NCBI RefSeq assembly: GCF_014287795.1
Contig: NZ_JACOON010000001.1
Span: 372,001 to 436,000 of the forward strand
Source of the DNA: Christensenella tenuis
GTDB taxonomy: Bacteria > Bacillota > Clostridia > Christensenellales > Christensenellaceae
Reading direction: 5' to 3'
DNA length: 64,000 nt
A program made the position numbers and the translations under genes. How positions within the stretch are numbered: position 1 is the stretch's first letter; each line of letters begins with the position of its first letter. The notes beneath the pieces are model-generated. The model was not told the DNA's origin. It made no database searches and worked only from the letters and a program-made list of their open reading frames with translations. Below, in pieces: positions 15,351 to 24,800 of the stretch.

Positions 15351-16041
15351 GAGAGTCATTATGAAGATCAGCGGTGAAGCGCTTTGTTCGCCTGAGAACA
15401 GGCCGCTTGATTTTGATATCATTGATAATGTTACCGAACAAATTATCGAGGTTGCGGCCCAAGGCGTAGAAGTGGGGATCATTGTCGGCGGTGGGAATAT
15501 CTGGCGTGGCGCGCGGGTTGGAAAACATATGGACAGGACGACGGCAGACTATATGGGAATGCTTGCAACTGTAATCAATGCACTGGCACTCCAGGATTCT
15601 TTAGAAGAGAAAGGATTGCAGACACGCGTTCAGACAGCTATCGAGATGCGGCAGATTGCAGAGCCGTATATTCGCAGGAAGGCAATGAAACATCTCGAGA
15701 AGGGACGCGTCGTTATATTTGCGTGCGGCACGGGGAATCCATATTTTTCAACAGATACGGCGGCAGCCCTTCGGGCGGCAGAGATGGAAGTTGACCTTAT
15801 CATGCTGGCTAAAAATGTGGATGCAGTCTATGACAGCGATCCCAAGGAAAATCCTCATGCGCAGCGTTTTGACACGATTACTTATATGGACGTAATTAAT
15901 AAAGGACTATGTGTAATGGATAACACGGCGATTACCCTATGCATGGACAACCATATTCCGATTAATGTATTTGGAGTAAATGAAAAAGACAGTATCAGGA
16001 GGGTTGTGCATGGGGAAAAAATAGGTACGATGATCAGGTGA
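15334..16041 (+). CDS. pyrH: Uridylate kinase
   Basis: Bacterial UMP kinase of the amino-acid-kinase fold, forming UDP from UMP and ATP; hexameric, activated by GTP and inhibited by UTP in many species. 235 residues. Visible: KISGEALCSP at the N-terminus, GGGNIWRGARVG, the GTGNPYFSTDTAAALRA nucleotide segment and late DNTAITLCMDN. The frame extends upstream, but ATG 15334 with GGAGGG (15323-15328) gives the family start. It normally follows tsf directly; here 1.6 kb of inserted DNA intervenes. Confidence 0.97.
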   Translation: MEPKYKRVIMKISGEALCSPENRPLDFDIIDNVTEQIIEVAAQGVEVGIIVGGGNIWRGARVGKHMDRTTADYMGMLATVINALALQDSLEEKGLQTRVQTAIEMRQIAEPYIRRKAMKHLEKGRVVIFACGTGNPYFSTDTAAALRAAEMEVDLIMLAKNVDAVYDSDPKENPHAQRFDTITYMDVINKGLCVMDNTAITLCMDNHIPINVFGVNEKDSIRRVVHGEKIGTMIR

Positions 16042-16069
16042 ACGAATCGATAAAATCTCCAAGTAAGGA

Positions 16070-16098
16070 TTGAGTTTTAGCTCCGGTTACGATACAAT
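16070..16098 (+). promoter_or_regulatory. frr promoter
   Basis: TTGAGT (16070-16075), 17 bases, TACAAT (16093-16098) in the 120-base gap between pyrH and frr. It could feed frr and the genes after it. Confidence 0.55.
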
Positions 16099-16161
16099 GG
16101 ATATGAACTAAAAAGCACCTTTTTTACAAAATCTGAAAATGGTGAAAGGAATGGGTGACAA

Positions 16162-16725
16162 ATGCAAATTAAACACGAGGCACTCGAAAAGGCCGAAACA
16201 AAAATGGATAAAACGCTTGGCGTTTTGAGAAAAGAGCTTGTCAGCATTCGCGCGGGCAGGGCAAACGCGCAACTTTTAGATGGAATCATGGTCGATTACT
16301 ACGGCACTCCTACGCCAATCAATCAGGTTGGCAACATTGCAGCTCCAGAACCCCGTCTTTTGACGATTTCTCTTTGGGATCCCAGTATGCTGCATGAGGT
16401 GGAAAAAGCGATTCAGGCATCTGATTTGGGCATCAACCCCGCCAATGACGGAAAGATCATCCGGCTTGCTTTTCCGGAAATCACTGGTGAAAAAAGGCAG
16501 GAACTCGTAAAACTCGCAAAGAAAAAAACAGAAGAAGCCAAAATTGCAATCCGTTCAATCCGGCGTGATGCAAATGAGGTATTTAAGAAGGACAAAAAAG
16601 CAAGCGTCGTTACAGAAGATGACTATGAAATCCTTGAAAAGGAGATCCAGACGCTGACGGACAAAAAAACCAAGGAAGCGGATGAGATCCTTGCAGCAAA
16701 GGAAAAAGAAATCCTTGAGATCTGA
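16162..16725 (+). CDS. frr: Ribosome recycling factor
   Basis: Splits post-termination ribosomes together with EF-G. 187 residues, family length 185. The three-helix bundle is evident with the conserved LRKELVSIRAGRANAQLLD helix, VDYYGTPTPINQVGNI hinge region and LVKLAKKKTEEAKIAIRSIR. ATG start. Its 3' end overlaps the upstream open part of the next small frame. Confidence 0.98.
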   Translation: MQIKHEALEKAETKMDKTLGVLRKELVSIRAGRANAQLLDGIMVDYYGTPTPINQVGNIAAPEPRLLTISLWDPSMLHEVEKAIQASDLGINPANDGKIIRLAFPEITGEKRQELVKLAKKKTEEAKIAIRSIRRDANEVFKKDKKASVVTEDDYEILEKEIQTLTDKKTKEADEILAAKEKEILEI

Positions 16726-16924
16726 TCTTTTAGGCCTTGATCTCCGGGAAGCGGAAGAAATACTTGCACGGGAAGGCAAGGCTTATACCGTAGTGCGTTA
16801 TGTTTCCTATAAGCCTTATCAGGGCACGGATTCAGTGCGGGTGCTGCGCGTGCGCGAGCGGGATGGAGACTATGAGCTTTTGACAGGCGAATTTATTACA
16901 AATGTTAAGACGTCTCAGGGCTGA
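16715..16924 (+). CDS. Small PASTA-like hypothetical protein
   Basis: A 69-residue frame, read from TTG 16715, that overlaps the frr end by 11 bases and runs exactly to the terminator. An earlier ATG (16682) or TTG (16691) in frame is possible. The part DLLGLDLREAEEILAREG resembles the start of a PASTA domain, followed by beta-strand-like segments (YTVVRYVSYKPYQG, SVRVLRVRERDGDYELL). No signal peptide or membrane segment. Function unknown. Its position inside the frr-uppS transcription unit and clean stop at the hairpin argue that it is real. Confidence 0.6.
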   Translation: MRSDLLGLDLREAEEILAREGKAYTVVRYVSYKPYQGTDSVRVLRVRERDGDYELLTGEFITNVKTSQG

Positions 16925-16944
16925 AGCCTTGAGACGCGCTTTTT
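16911..16944 (+). terminator. Terminator after the PASTA-like gene
   Basis: Eleven-base-pair stem CGTCTCAGGGC / GCCTTGAGACG (one G-U pair), TGAA tetraloop, then CGCTTTTT. The small gene's TGA lies in the loop region. uppS starts 15 bases beyond with no new promoter, so it presumably acts as a partial terminator between frr and the uppS-polC genes. Confidence 0.85.
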
Positions 16945-16958
16945 AAGGGGAGAATAAT

Positions 16959-17708
16959 TTGGGCTTTTTTTCAAAAAAGCGTTCCGCCGATCTGACGGAA
17001 CTCGATTTAAATAAATTACCGGTACATGTTGCGGTCATTATGGACGGAAACGGGCGTTGGGCCAAAAAGCGTTTCCTGCCACGGGCAGCCGGGCACCGTG
17101 CGGGAATGTATAAAGTAAAGACGATCATTCGCATGAGCAGCGATATTGGTATAAAGCATCTGACCCTGTATGCATTTTCCACAGAAAATTGGAAGCGCCC
17201 TAAGGAAGAGGTTGGCGCGCTCATGAGTCTCTTGATTGAGTTTCTCCAAAAGGAACTTGATGAAATGCACGAGCGAGGTGTGGTTTTCCGCACCATTGGG
17301 GATATTTCGAAACTTCCGCAGGCAGTGATCGATGTGCTTGAAAATGCCAAACAGAAAACCCGGAACAACACAGGGCTCGCGCTTAACATTGCGCTTAATT
17401 ACGGTTCGCGGATTGAGATCGCGAACGCTGTGAAGCAGATTGCCGCCGAGGTAAAAGCTGGAACGCTGGCGATTGAGGATATTACACAGGATACGGTCTC
17501 CGGGCATCTTGAAACAGCCGGACAGCCGGATCCTGATTTTATGATCCGCACAAGCGGGGAAGAACGCCTGTCCAACTATCTGCTTTACCAACTGGCTTAT
17601 GCGGAATTCTATTTCACACCTGTATATTGGCCAGACTTCGACGAGCATGAATATGAAAAAGCGTTGCTCGAATATCAGAACAGGCAGCGCCGTTACGGTG
17701 GTCTTTAA
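16959..17708 (+). CDS. uppS: Isoprenyl transferase (undecaprenyl diphosphate synthase)
   Basis: Cis-prenyltransferase that condenses isopentenyl diphosphate onto farnesyl diphosphate to give the C55 carrier lipid of peptidoglycan synthesis. 249 residues. Signature regions: HVAVIMDGNGRWAKKR with catalytic Asp, GHRAGMYKVK, LTLYAFSTENWKRP, and the C-terminal DFMIRTSGEERLSNYLLYQ / FYFTPVYWPDF. Start is TTG 16959 behind AAGGGGAG. It heads a lipid-precursor run with cdsA, dxr and ispG. Confidence 0.97.
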   Translation: MGFFSKKRSADLTELDLNKLPVHVAVIMDGNGRWAKKRFLPRAAGHRAGMYKVKTIIRMSSDIGIKHLTLYAFSTENWKRPKEEVGALMSLLIEFLQKELDEMHERGVVFRTIGDISKLPQAVIDVLENAKQKTRNNTGLALNIALNYGSRIEIANAVKQIAAEVKAGTLAIEDITQDTVSGHLETAGQPDPDFMIRTSGEERLSNYLLYQLAYAEFYFTPVYWPDFDEHEYEKALLEYQNRQRRYGGL

Positions 17709-17722
17709 GGAGTAAAGGACAT

Positions 17723-18565
17723 ATGCTGAAACGTATTTTATCGGCAGTACCAATTATTATCATTGTCGCTCTTGCTGCGATTTTTCAAAGCTGGGTAATG
17801 ATAGTGTTCGCGGTTGTACTTGCCCTTGCCACACAGTTTGAAATTGTGAGGGCACTGGATAAAAATGGAAAACCTGTTGTAACCTATCTTTCCTATGCAT
17901 TTTCCGTAATTCTGGCGGCTTTTTTCGTTGGATTTTTTATTTTGCTGCAAAAAGGTATGGATTACATAAACTGGATGCCGCTCATGCTGCTTTCGGCGTT
18001 TGTTATCCTGATTATGCTGACATTTATCACCGCCATGTTCTCAAAACGGCACACGGCAGACAGTGTAGCAAATACGATCTTTACTTTTGTATATCCACAG
18101 CTTTTCCTGGCGCTCTTTTATATGTTGATCCTGGGCAATATCGGCGAATATTACCGTATGCTCGTAGTATTCCTTATGGTGCTTGTGCCCGCCATGTTTT
18201 CGGATACGTTTGCATATTTTTTTGGCATGGCATTTGGCAAGCGCAAACTTTGCCCGCAGATCAGCCCCAAAAAAACTGTGGCGGGAAGCGTCGCCGGAAT
18301 CGTTGGCGGAGTGGTAGGTGCGCTTTTAATTACATTGCTTTTCTGGCGGGGACAAAACCTCGCTGGTTTTATGGCGGCAGGGGCCCTTTTGGGGGCTGTT
18401 TCCCAATTTGGCGATCTTTCTGCATCGTTCATAAAGCGTTCACTGAATATTAAAGATTTTGGAAAGATTTTACCCGGGCACGGTGGTATAGTAGATAGGA
18501 TGGATAGTATATTGTTCTGCATTCCAGCCGTGTTTATTCTGACAATTGCCGGACTGGTGGCATAA
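17723..18565 (+). CDS. cdsA: Phosphatidate cytidylyltransferase
   Basis: Integral membrane enzyme making CDP-diacylglycerol from phosphatidate and CTP, the branch point to phospholipids. 280 residues with about eight hydrophobic segments, beginning at residues 5-30. The CTP transferase signature is near the C-terminus, about residues 230-262 (GDLSASFIKRSLNIKDFG followed by LPGHGGIVDRMDS). ATG start 14 bases after uppS; the uppS-cdsA-dxr-rseP order is widely conserved. Confidence 0.97.
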   Translation: MLKRILSAVPIIIIVALAAIFQSWVMIVFAVVLALATQFEIVRALDKNGKPVVTYLSYAFSVILAAFFVGFFILLQKGMDYINWMPLMLLSAFVILIMLTFITAMFSKRHTADSVANTIFTFVYPQLFLALFYMLILGNIGEYYRMLVVFLMVLVPAMFSDTFAYFFGMAFGKRKLCPQISPKKTVAGSVAGIVGGVVGALLITLLFWRGQNLAGFMAAGALLGAVSQFGDLSASFIKRSLNIKDFGKILPGHGGIVDRMDSILFCIPAVFILTIAGLVA

Positions 18566-18586
18566 AACTGACTAAGGAGAAATTGG

Positions 18587-19732
18587 TTGAAAAACGTTAC
18601 AATATTGGGGGCGACCGGCTCTGTGGGACAGCAGTCGGTGGATGTGGCGCGGGCATATGCGGACCGTATTCATGTAGGATGTATTTCTGCGCACCGGGAT
18701 GTAGAGGCGTTGGCGCATATAGCAAACGACCTGAAACCGGAATATGTAGCAGTTACAGGAGTAAATGCGGATGTTGAAAAACTCGGCACGTTGCTTGATT
18801 ATGAGCCGGTAATCCTTTCGGGGTATGACGCCCTTCTTGAGGCATGTACTGCGGGAAAGCCGGATATGGTTATTTTATCTGTTCTCGGGATTGCAGGATT
18901 ACCTGCATTTGAAGAATGCCTGAGGCATAAAATTACCGTTGCTCTTGCAAACAAGGAGTCGCTTGTTTGCGGCGGAAAAGTGATACAAAGGATGATTCGT
19001 GAAACAGGAACGCTTGTCCTGCCCGTAGATAGCGAGCATTCGGCGTTATTTCAATGCCTTAACCATGAGTTTGATGTAACAGATGTGCAAAATTTATGGA
19101 TTACCGCCTCCGGCGGGCCATTCCTGCGCTGGAGTAAGGATGAAATCGATCATGCTCCGCTTGAAAAAGCTTTGAAGCATCCGCGTTGGTCCATGGGGCA
19201 AAAAATTACAATTGATTCAGCGTCTCTTGCAAATAAGGGACTTGAAGTAATGGAGGCCCATTTTATGTATGGTGTTCCGGCGGAGCGGATCAAAGTGCTG
19301 ATTCATCCGCAGAGCATTATTCATTCTATGGTGGAATGGAGGGATGCTTCAGTATCGGCGCAACTGGGCCCGGTAGATATGCGTATGCCAATCCAAAAAG
19401 CGTTGCTTTTCCCCGAAATGCTGGAAAATCCCTGCGTTAGACCGCTGAATTTTTATGAGATCGGCAGCCTTGAATTTTTCGAGCCGGATATGGAGAAATT
19501 TCCTTGCCTTGCGCTTGCTTTCGAAGCAATCCGGACGGATACAACCGCAGTTTATAATACGGCGAATGAGGAAGCGGTCGCTTGTTATCTGGCAGGTAAA
19601 ATTGAATTCGGGAGGCTGAGTGGATTGATTGAGAGCAGTATCAGAAAATTTTATACAGATAAACCGAAGACTATTTCTGAAATACTGAATCTGGACAAAG
19701 ACATCAGAGCATATGTGAAGACATTGCTCTAA
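18587..19732 (+). CDS. dxr: 1-deoxy-D-xylulose 5-phosphate reductoisomerase
   Basis: Second enzyme of the MEP isoprenoid pathway, forming MEP with NADPH. 381 residues. N-terminal NADPH-binding ILGATGSVGQQS, the ANKESLVCGG segment, VDSEHSALFQCL with the metal-binding Asp/Glu, ITASGGPFL, and LANKGLEVMEAHFMYG. Start TTG 18587 with AAGGAGA six bases ahead. It shares the operon with ispG (another MEP enzyme) and uppS, which consumes the products. Confidence 0.98.
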   Translation: MKNVTILGATGSVGQQSVDVARAYADRIHVGCISAHRDVEALAHIANDLKPEYVAVTGVNADVEKLGTLLDYEPVILSGYDALLEACTAGKPDMVILSVLGIAGLPAFEECLRHKITVALANKESLVCGGKVIQRMIRETGTLVLPVDSEHSALFQCLNHEFDVTDVQNLWITASGGPFLRWSKDEIDHAPLEKALKHPRWSMGQKITIDSASLANKGLEVMEAHFMYGVPAERIKVLIHPQSIIHSMVEWRDASVSAQLGPVDMRMPIQKALLFPEMLENPCVRPLNFYEIGSLEFFEPDMEKFPCLALAFEAIRTDTTAVYNTANEEAVACYLAGKIEFGRLSGLIESSIRKFYTDKPKTISEILNLDKDIRAYVKTLL

Positions 19733-19750
19733 ACGCCAGGAGGAAAATGA

Positions 19751-20773
19751 TTGCAGATTGTACTAAGTATTGTGGTGACGCTGCTGGTGCTGACAGCACT
19801 CGTCGTCGCACATGAATTTGGACATTATATCGTAGCAAAAAAGCGCGGAATCAAAGTTGCTGAATTTGCGATTGGCTTTGGACCTAAACTTATCAAGTGG
19901 CGCCGGGGAGAAACGGAATTTTCGATCCGCCCCTTTTTCATCGGAGGATATAATAAGTTTGCCGACGATGAGGAAAAAGACCCCGTTCCCGGGGATTTTC
20001 GTGCTGCATCCCTGAAAAGCCGGTTCCTGACGATTATTGCCGGCCCCCTGATGAATGTAATTGTCGCCGTTATACTGGCGGCGGTTCTCCTGATGACCGT
20101 AGGCAACGCACAGCCCGTTGTTTCGGGGCTTGAACAGGGTTCTACCGCACAGTCCGCAGGCATCATGGAGGGAGACATTATCCGTGAAATGAACGGAGTG
20201 CGTATTGATTTTACCTATGATTTACAGGATGCCTTTGGAGCGGAACAGGGAGATATCCTTGCGCTTACCGTGGAGCGTGATGGGCAAAAGATTTCATTCA
20301 GCGTACCTTATGAACCGGAAGAGGTAGATGGCAGAAAAGTGACAGGAATGTCTCTTTCGCTTGAGCCGCGAACGTTTCATTTTTTTGAAGCCATTGCGCT
20401 CAGCTTCAAATGGCTTTTTCTGGTAACGCGCGAAATGATTATGGCGCTTGGAAACCTGTTCTTCATGGGACAGGGCGTGGAAAACATGTCGGGAATCGTT
20501 GGCGTCGCAAGCATGGTAGGGCAGGCTGCAATGATCGGATGGGATCAGGTAATTAACTTAACCGCGCTTCTGAGCATCAACCTTGCCATCGTCAACCTGC
20601 TTCCGATTCCTGCACTTGATGGCGGAAAAATCGTTCTGTATGCCGTGGAAGGAATACGGAGGAAGCCTGCATCTCCCAAAGTGGAAGGAACGCTTAACCT
20701 GATCGGTATGGTACTTATTTTCGGACTTGCCATATTCCTGATTTTCCAGGATGTGCAGCGTTTGATATTGTAA
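19751..20773 (+). CDS. rseP: Site-2 metalloprotease RseP/RasP
   Basis: Membrane zinc protease for intramembrane cleavage of anti-sigma factors and signal peptide remnants. 340 residues. HEFGHYIVAKK near residue 21 gives the zinc histidines and catalytic Glu; a PDZ domain lies at about 120-190 (QSAGIMEGDIIREMNG); the third zinc ligand is in NLLPIPALDGGKIV near residue 280. About four membrane segments. TTG start after an AGGAGG site. The anti-sigma substrate is not in this window. Confidence 0.97.
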   Translation: MQIVLSIVVTLLVLTALVVAHEFGHYIVAKKRGIKVAEFAIGFGPKLIKWRRGETEFSIRPFFIGGYNKFADDEEKDPVPGDFRAASLKSRFLTIIAGPLMNVIVAVILAAVLLMTVGNAQPVVSGLEQGSTAQSAGIMEGDIIREMNGVRIDFTYDLQDAFGAEQGDILALTVERDGQKISFSVPYEPEEVDGRKVTGMSLSLEPRTFHFFEAIALSFKWLFLVTREMIMALGNLFFMGQGVENMSGIVGVASMVGQAAMIGWDQVINLTALLSINLAIVNLLPIPALDGGKIVLYAVEGIRRKPASPKVEGTLNLIGMVLIFGLAIFLIFQDVQRLIL

Positions 20774-20784
20774 AGGACGAGAAA

Positions 20785-21849
20785 ATGAAAACAAGTGAAG
20801 TGAAAATTGGAACTGTTGCAATCGGGAATGGGAATCCAATTACAATCCAGTCGATGACAAATACGGATACACGGGATATAAAGGGGACGGTTGCGCAAAT
20901 TCACGCGCTTGAGGAAGCAGGGTGCGAAATTGTCCGCTGTGCCGTACCTGATGTAGAAAGCGCTTTCTCATTCCGTAAAATTAAGGACTCCATTTCCATC
21001 CCTCTTGTTGCAGATATCCATTTTGATGCCCAGGCGGCAATTGCAGCCATTGAAAACGGCGCGGACAAAATCCGCATCAACCCTGGCAATATTGGCGGAC
21101 GGGAAAAAATTATCGCCGTAGTGGATGCGGCCAAAGCGGCACATATTCCAATCCGGGTGGGTGCGAATGCAGGTTCCTTGTCCAAAGATGTCCTGCAAAA
21201 GCACGGCGGACCCACGGCGGAGGCTTTGATCGAAAGCGTACTTGAAAATATTCATATTTTAGAGCGTGCGAAATTCAATGATATTGTGGTTTCCATTAAA
21301 TCTTCAAACGTTCCTGTGTGTGTGGAGGCCTACCGAAAAATCGCAAAGCTGACAAACTATCCGCTGCATCTGGGCGTAACAGAGGCGGGAACCTATCATA
21401 TGGCGGTCATTAAATCCGCTATTGCAATGGGTTCCCTGATCCTGGATGGAATTGGCGACACTTTACGTGTTTCCGTAACGGGGGATCCTGTACAGGAGGT
21501 TTATGCTGCACGCGATATTCTGAAGAGCTGCGGCGTACGGAAATCGGGGGTAGAGATCATTTCCTGTCCGACATGCGGCCGTTGTACGATCAATATCGAA
21601 AAAATCGCTGAGAGCATCGAAAAGTTCACACAAAATATCAGTATTCCCCTTAAAATTGCTGTAATGGGTTGTGCGGTCAACGGTCCGGGGGAGGCCCGCG
21701 AAGCAGATCTCGGAATTGCCGGCGGACGCGGTGAAGGGTTGTTGTTTTCTCACGGAAAAGTCATCAAAAAAGTGGACGAGTTTGATATCTTGCCGGAACT
21801 AAGGCGTATGATTCTGGAATTGGTAGAGGAAAGGAACAAAGAACGTTGA
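20785..21849 (+). CDS. ispG: 4-hydroxy-3-methylbut-2-enyl diphosphate synthase (flavodoxin)
   Basis: Iron-sulfur enzyme of the MEP pathway that converts MEcPP to HMBPP. 354 residues, the compact two-domain bacterial form. N-terminal TIM barrel (IQSMTNTDTRDI, LVADIHFDAQAA), then the [4Fe-4S] domain with cysteines in SCPTCGRC and MGCAVNGPGEAREAD. Eleven bases after rseP and overlapping polC by four bases (TTGA). Confidence 0.97.
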   Translation: MKTSEVKIGTVAIGNGNPITIQSMTNTDTRDIKGTVAQIHALEEAGCEIVRCAVPDVESAFSFRKIKDSISIPLVADIHFDAQAAIAAIENGADKIRINPGNIGGREKIIAVVDAAKAAHIPIRVGANAGSLSKDVLQKHGGPTAEALIESVLENIHILERAKFNDIVVSIKSSNVPVCVEAYRKIAKLTNYPLHLGVTEAGTYHMAVIKSAIAMGSLILDGIGDTLRVSVTGDPVQEVYAARDILKSCGVRKSGVEIISCPTCGRCTINIEKIAESIEKFTQNISIPLKIAVMGCAVNGPGEAREADLGIAGGRGEGLLFSHGKVIKKVDEFDILPELRRMILELVEERNKER

Positions 21850-24800
21850 ACGCGCTTATAAAAAGTCTCACACAAGTTATTGACAAAATCAACAAAGATA
21901 AGCGTTTTTCGAACCTGATACAGTTCGACCGAGTAGAATTTATCGCAGAAGAAGAAGTGTTGCGGGCTTTTTTCAAAACGGTGGAGCATCTTGCACCATT
22001 CGAGTTCTTGAAAGTGAAACGGGAACTGGAAGAATCCTGCAATGTAAAAATAAAAATTTCACTGGATCAATCCTGCCATGCAGACACCTTATTTCAAGAC
22101 GAAAAAATATTGGAACAGTATCTGAAAGATTATCTTATCTTATCGGAACCTACCGTCATGCCTTTTATCCAACCAGCAAAAATAGTCTTAAATGACCGTA
22201 CACTGGAAATCCTTTGCGCTTCGAAGATGGCAGAAGGAATTATTAGTACGATGAAGTTAAATATACTGGCAGAACATTTCCTGAATGATATCTATGGGGT
22301 GAACGGCAAAGTGCGCATTGGCGTGGCTGAAGATGCACAAAGCGGCTACAAAGTATCCGCAGATGTGCAAAAGGCTATCTGCCCCCGGAATAATCCGCAG
22401 AAGCCGGCCGTACGCCCGGTGCCGGTCAGGGACGAGGCACCACCGCCATGGGAGGCCCCGCCGGAGGAAGCGGAACCGAATATGCCGCCTGCCGATGCTT
22501 CGGTTGCGCTGAAACCTAAAAGTACGGCGCCGAAGGGAGCGGTAACAAAAGTATGCGAACTCAAAGCGGATACGCGCGTTACCATTGAAGGCGAAGTAGT
22601 TTATACAGAAGATAAAGAACTTAAAAATGGAGAACTCATCAAACATAAATTTGTACTCTCCGACTATACATCCAGTATTACCTGTTTTTTCCTGGAGGGC
22701 AATAAATTTAAAACGCGGCTGACTCCGCCTAAAAAGGGTCAGTGGGTCGTAGTGACAGGCCTATGCGCAGACGACAGTTTTGAGCATGAGAAAACAGTGA
22801 AGGCGCAAAAAATTGAAAAATCCAATCACAAGGATAGGGAAGACAAGGCGGAATCAAAGCGAGTAGAGCTTCATGTACATACGCAAATGTCAGCACAGGA
22901 TGGCGTTTCGGATGTCAAAAAAATTGTAGCGCGTGCCGCAAAATGGGGACATAAAGCGATTGCAATCACAGATCATGGAGTCGTACAGGCTTTTCCGGAT
23001 GCTGCAAACGCGGCAAAAGCAAGCGGCATCCACCTGATTTACGGTGTGGAAGGTTATATGATCGATGACTCGAAACGTATTTATGATTCCGATATGCCTA
23101 AAGGCTTCTATGATGAATACGTCGTATTTGATATTGAAACCACCGGTCTTTCGCACATTAATTGCGATATTACGGAAATTGGCGCCGTTCGTGTTATAAA
23201 TGGAGAATTGACTGACCGTTTTCAGACATTTGTAAAGCCCAGCGGGCCAATTCCGCCCCGTATTGTTTCATTGACGGGGATCAACGACGACATGGTAAAG
23301 GATGCGCCATTGCCAGAGGCAGCACTTGCGGAGTTCAGGCGTTTTTGCGGAGACAACGCCGTTCTGGTTGCCCACAATTCGGACTTTGATACAAAATTTA
23401 TTTTTCATAAGTCTGGGGAATTTGGGATCACTTATAAGAACACGGTGGTAGATTCCCTTGCTTTATGCCGCCTTGCGTTTCCATCCCTCAAAAATCATAA
23501 ACTGAATACGGTGGCGGCCCACTTGCACATTCCGCTAGAGCATCATCGTGCGGTGAACGACGCGGTGTGCACTGCGAAAATTATGCTTGAATGTTTCCGG
23601 GAATTTGAAAAGCAAGGCGCACAGGACATGCAAGGCGTAAACCAGATGTTTTCGGGCCATGCAACTGGTAAGAACGCGAAAACATATCATATTATTTTGC
23701 TGTGCAAAAATAAGCAGGGATTGAAAAATCTGTACAAGCTTGTTTCTTTTGCCCACCTCGATTATTTTTACCGTAAGCCACGGATGCCAAAGAGTGTAAT
23801 CGACGCGCATCGGGAAGGACTCATTATCGGGTCGGCCTGCGAGGCGGGCGATCTTTACCAGGCGATGCTTGCAGGGGCTGATGAAAAAAAACTCCTGCAA
23901 ATTGCGTCTTTTTATGACTATTTGGAAATACAGCCTACCGCCAACAATGAATTTATGGTCAAAAAGGGGATATTGGCTGGAAACGAGGATATCCGCCGGC
24001 TGAACAAACGCATCGTCGAGTTGGGAAGGAAACTTAATAAACCGGTTGCCGCAACATGCGATGTGCATTTTCTCGATCCGCATGAGGAATATTTCAGACG
24101 GATTATTTTTCAAATCCAGGGTTATGATGATACGGAACAAGCGCCTCTCTATTTGCGCACAACCGACGAAATGCTCAAAGAGTTTGAATACTTGGGAGAA
24201 GAAACCGCCCGCGAGGTTGTGATCGAAAACCCCAATAAAATTGCGGATATGACGGAAGAAATTGAATTGTTCCAATCGGAAACCGCCATGCCCAGTTTAC
24301 CGAATGCATCGGAAAACATTACTGAACTCGCTTTCAAAACCGCAAAGGAAAAATATGGAGACCCACTTCCTGAACTCATCGAGGCACGGCTGAAAAGGGA
24401 ACTGGATTCCATTGTTTCTCATGGATTTTCCGTCTTATATTATAGCGCGCATCTTTTGGTTAAAAAATCCAATGACGACGGCTACCTCGTTGGCTCAAGG
24501 GGGTCGGTTGGATCCAGCCTCGCGGCAACCATGACGGGAATTACGGAAGTAAATCCGTTGCCGCCGCATTATGTATGCCCGGCGTGCAAACACTCCGACT
24601 TTGATATCGACAAAGAAAAATATCCGTCGGGCGTTGATCTGCCCGACGCAATTTGCCCAAAGTGCGGAACAAAATATATCAAAGACGGGTATGATATTCC
24701 TTTTGAAGTTTTCCTGGGAATTGATGCGGACAAAGTGCCTGATATCGACCTGAATTTCTCAGGTGAATACCAGCCGACTGCGCATAAATATACTGAGGTA

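Noticed and set aside
23535..24275. 246-codon minus-strand frame inside polC
   Set aside because: Lies wholly within an unmistakable part of PolC; no supporting signals.
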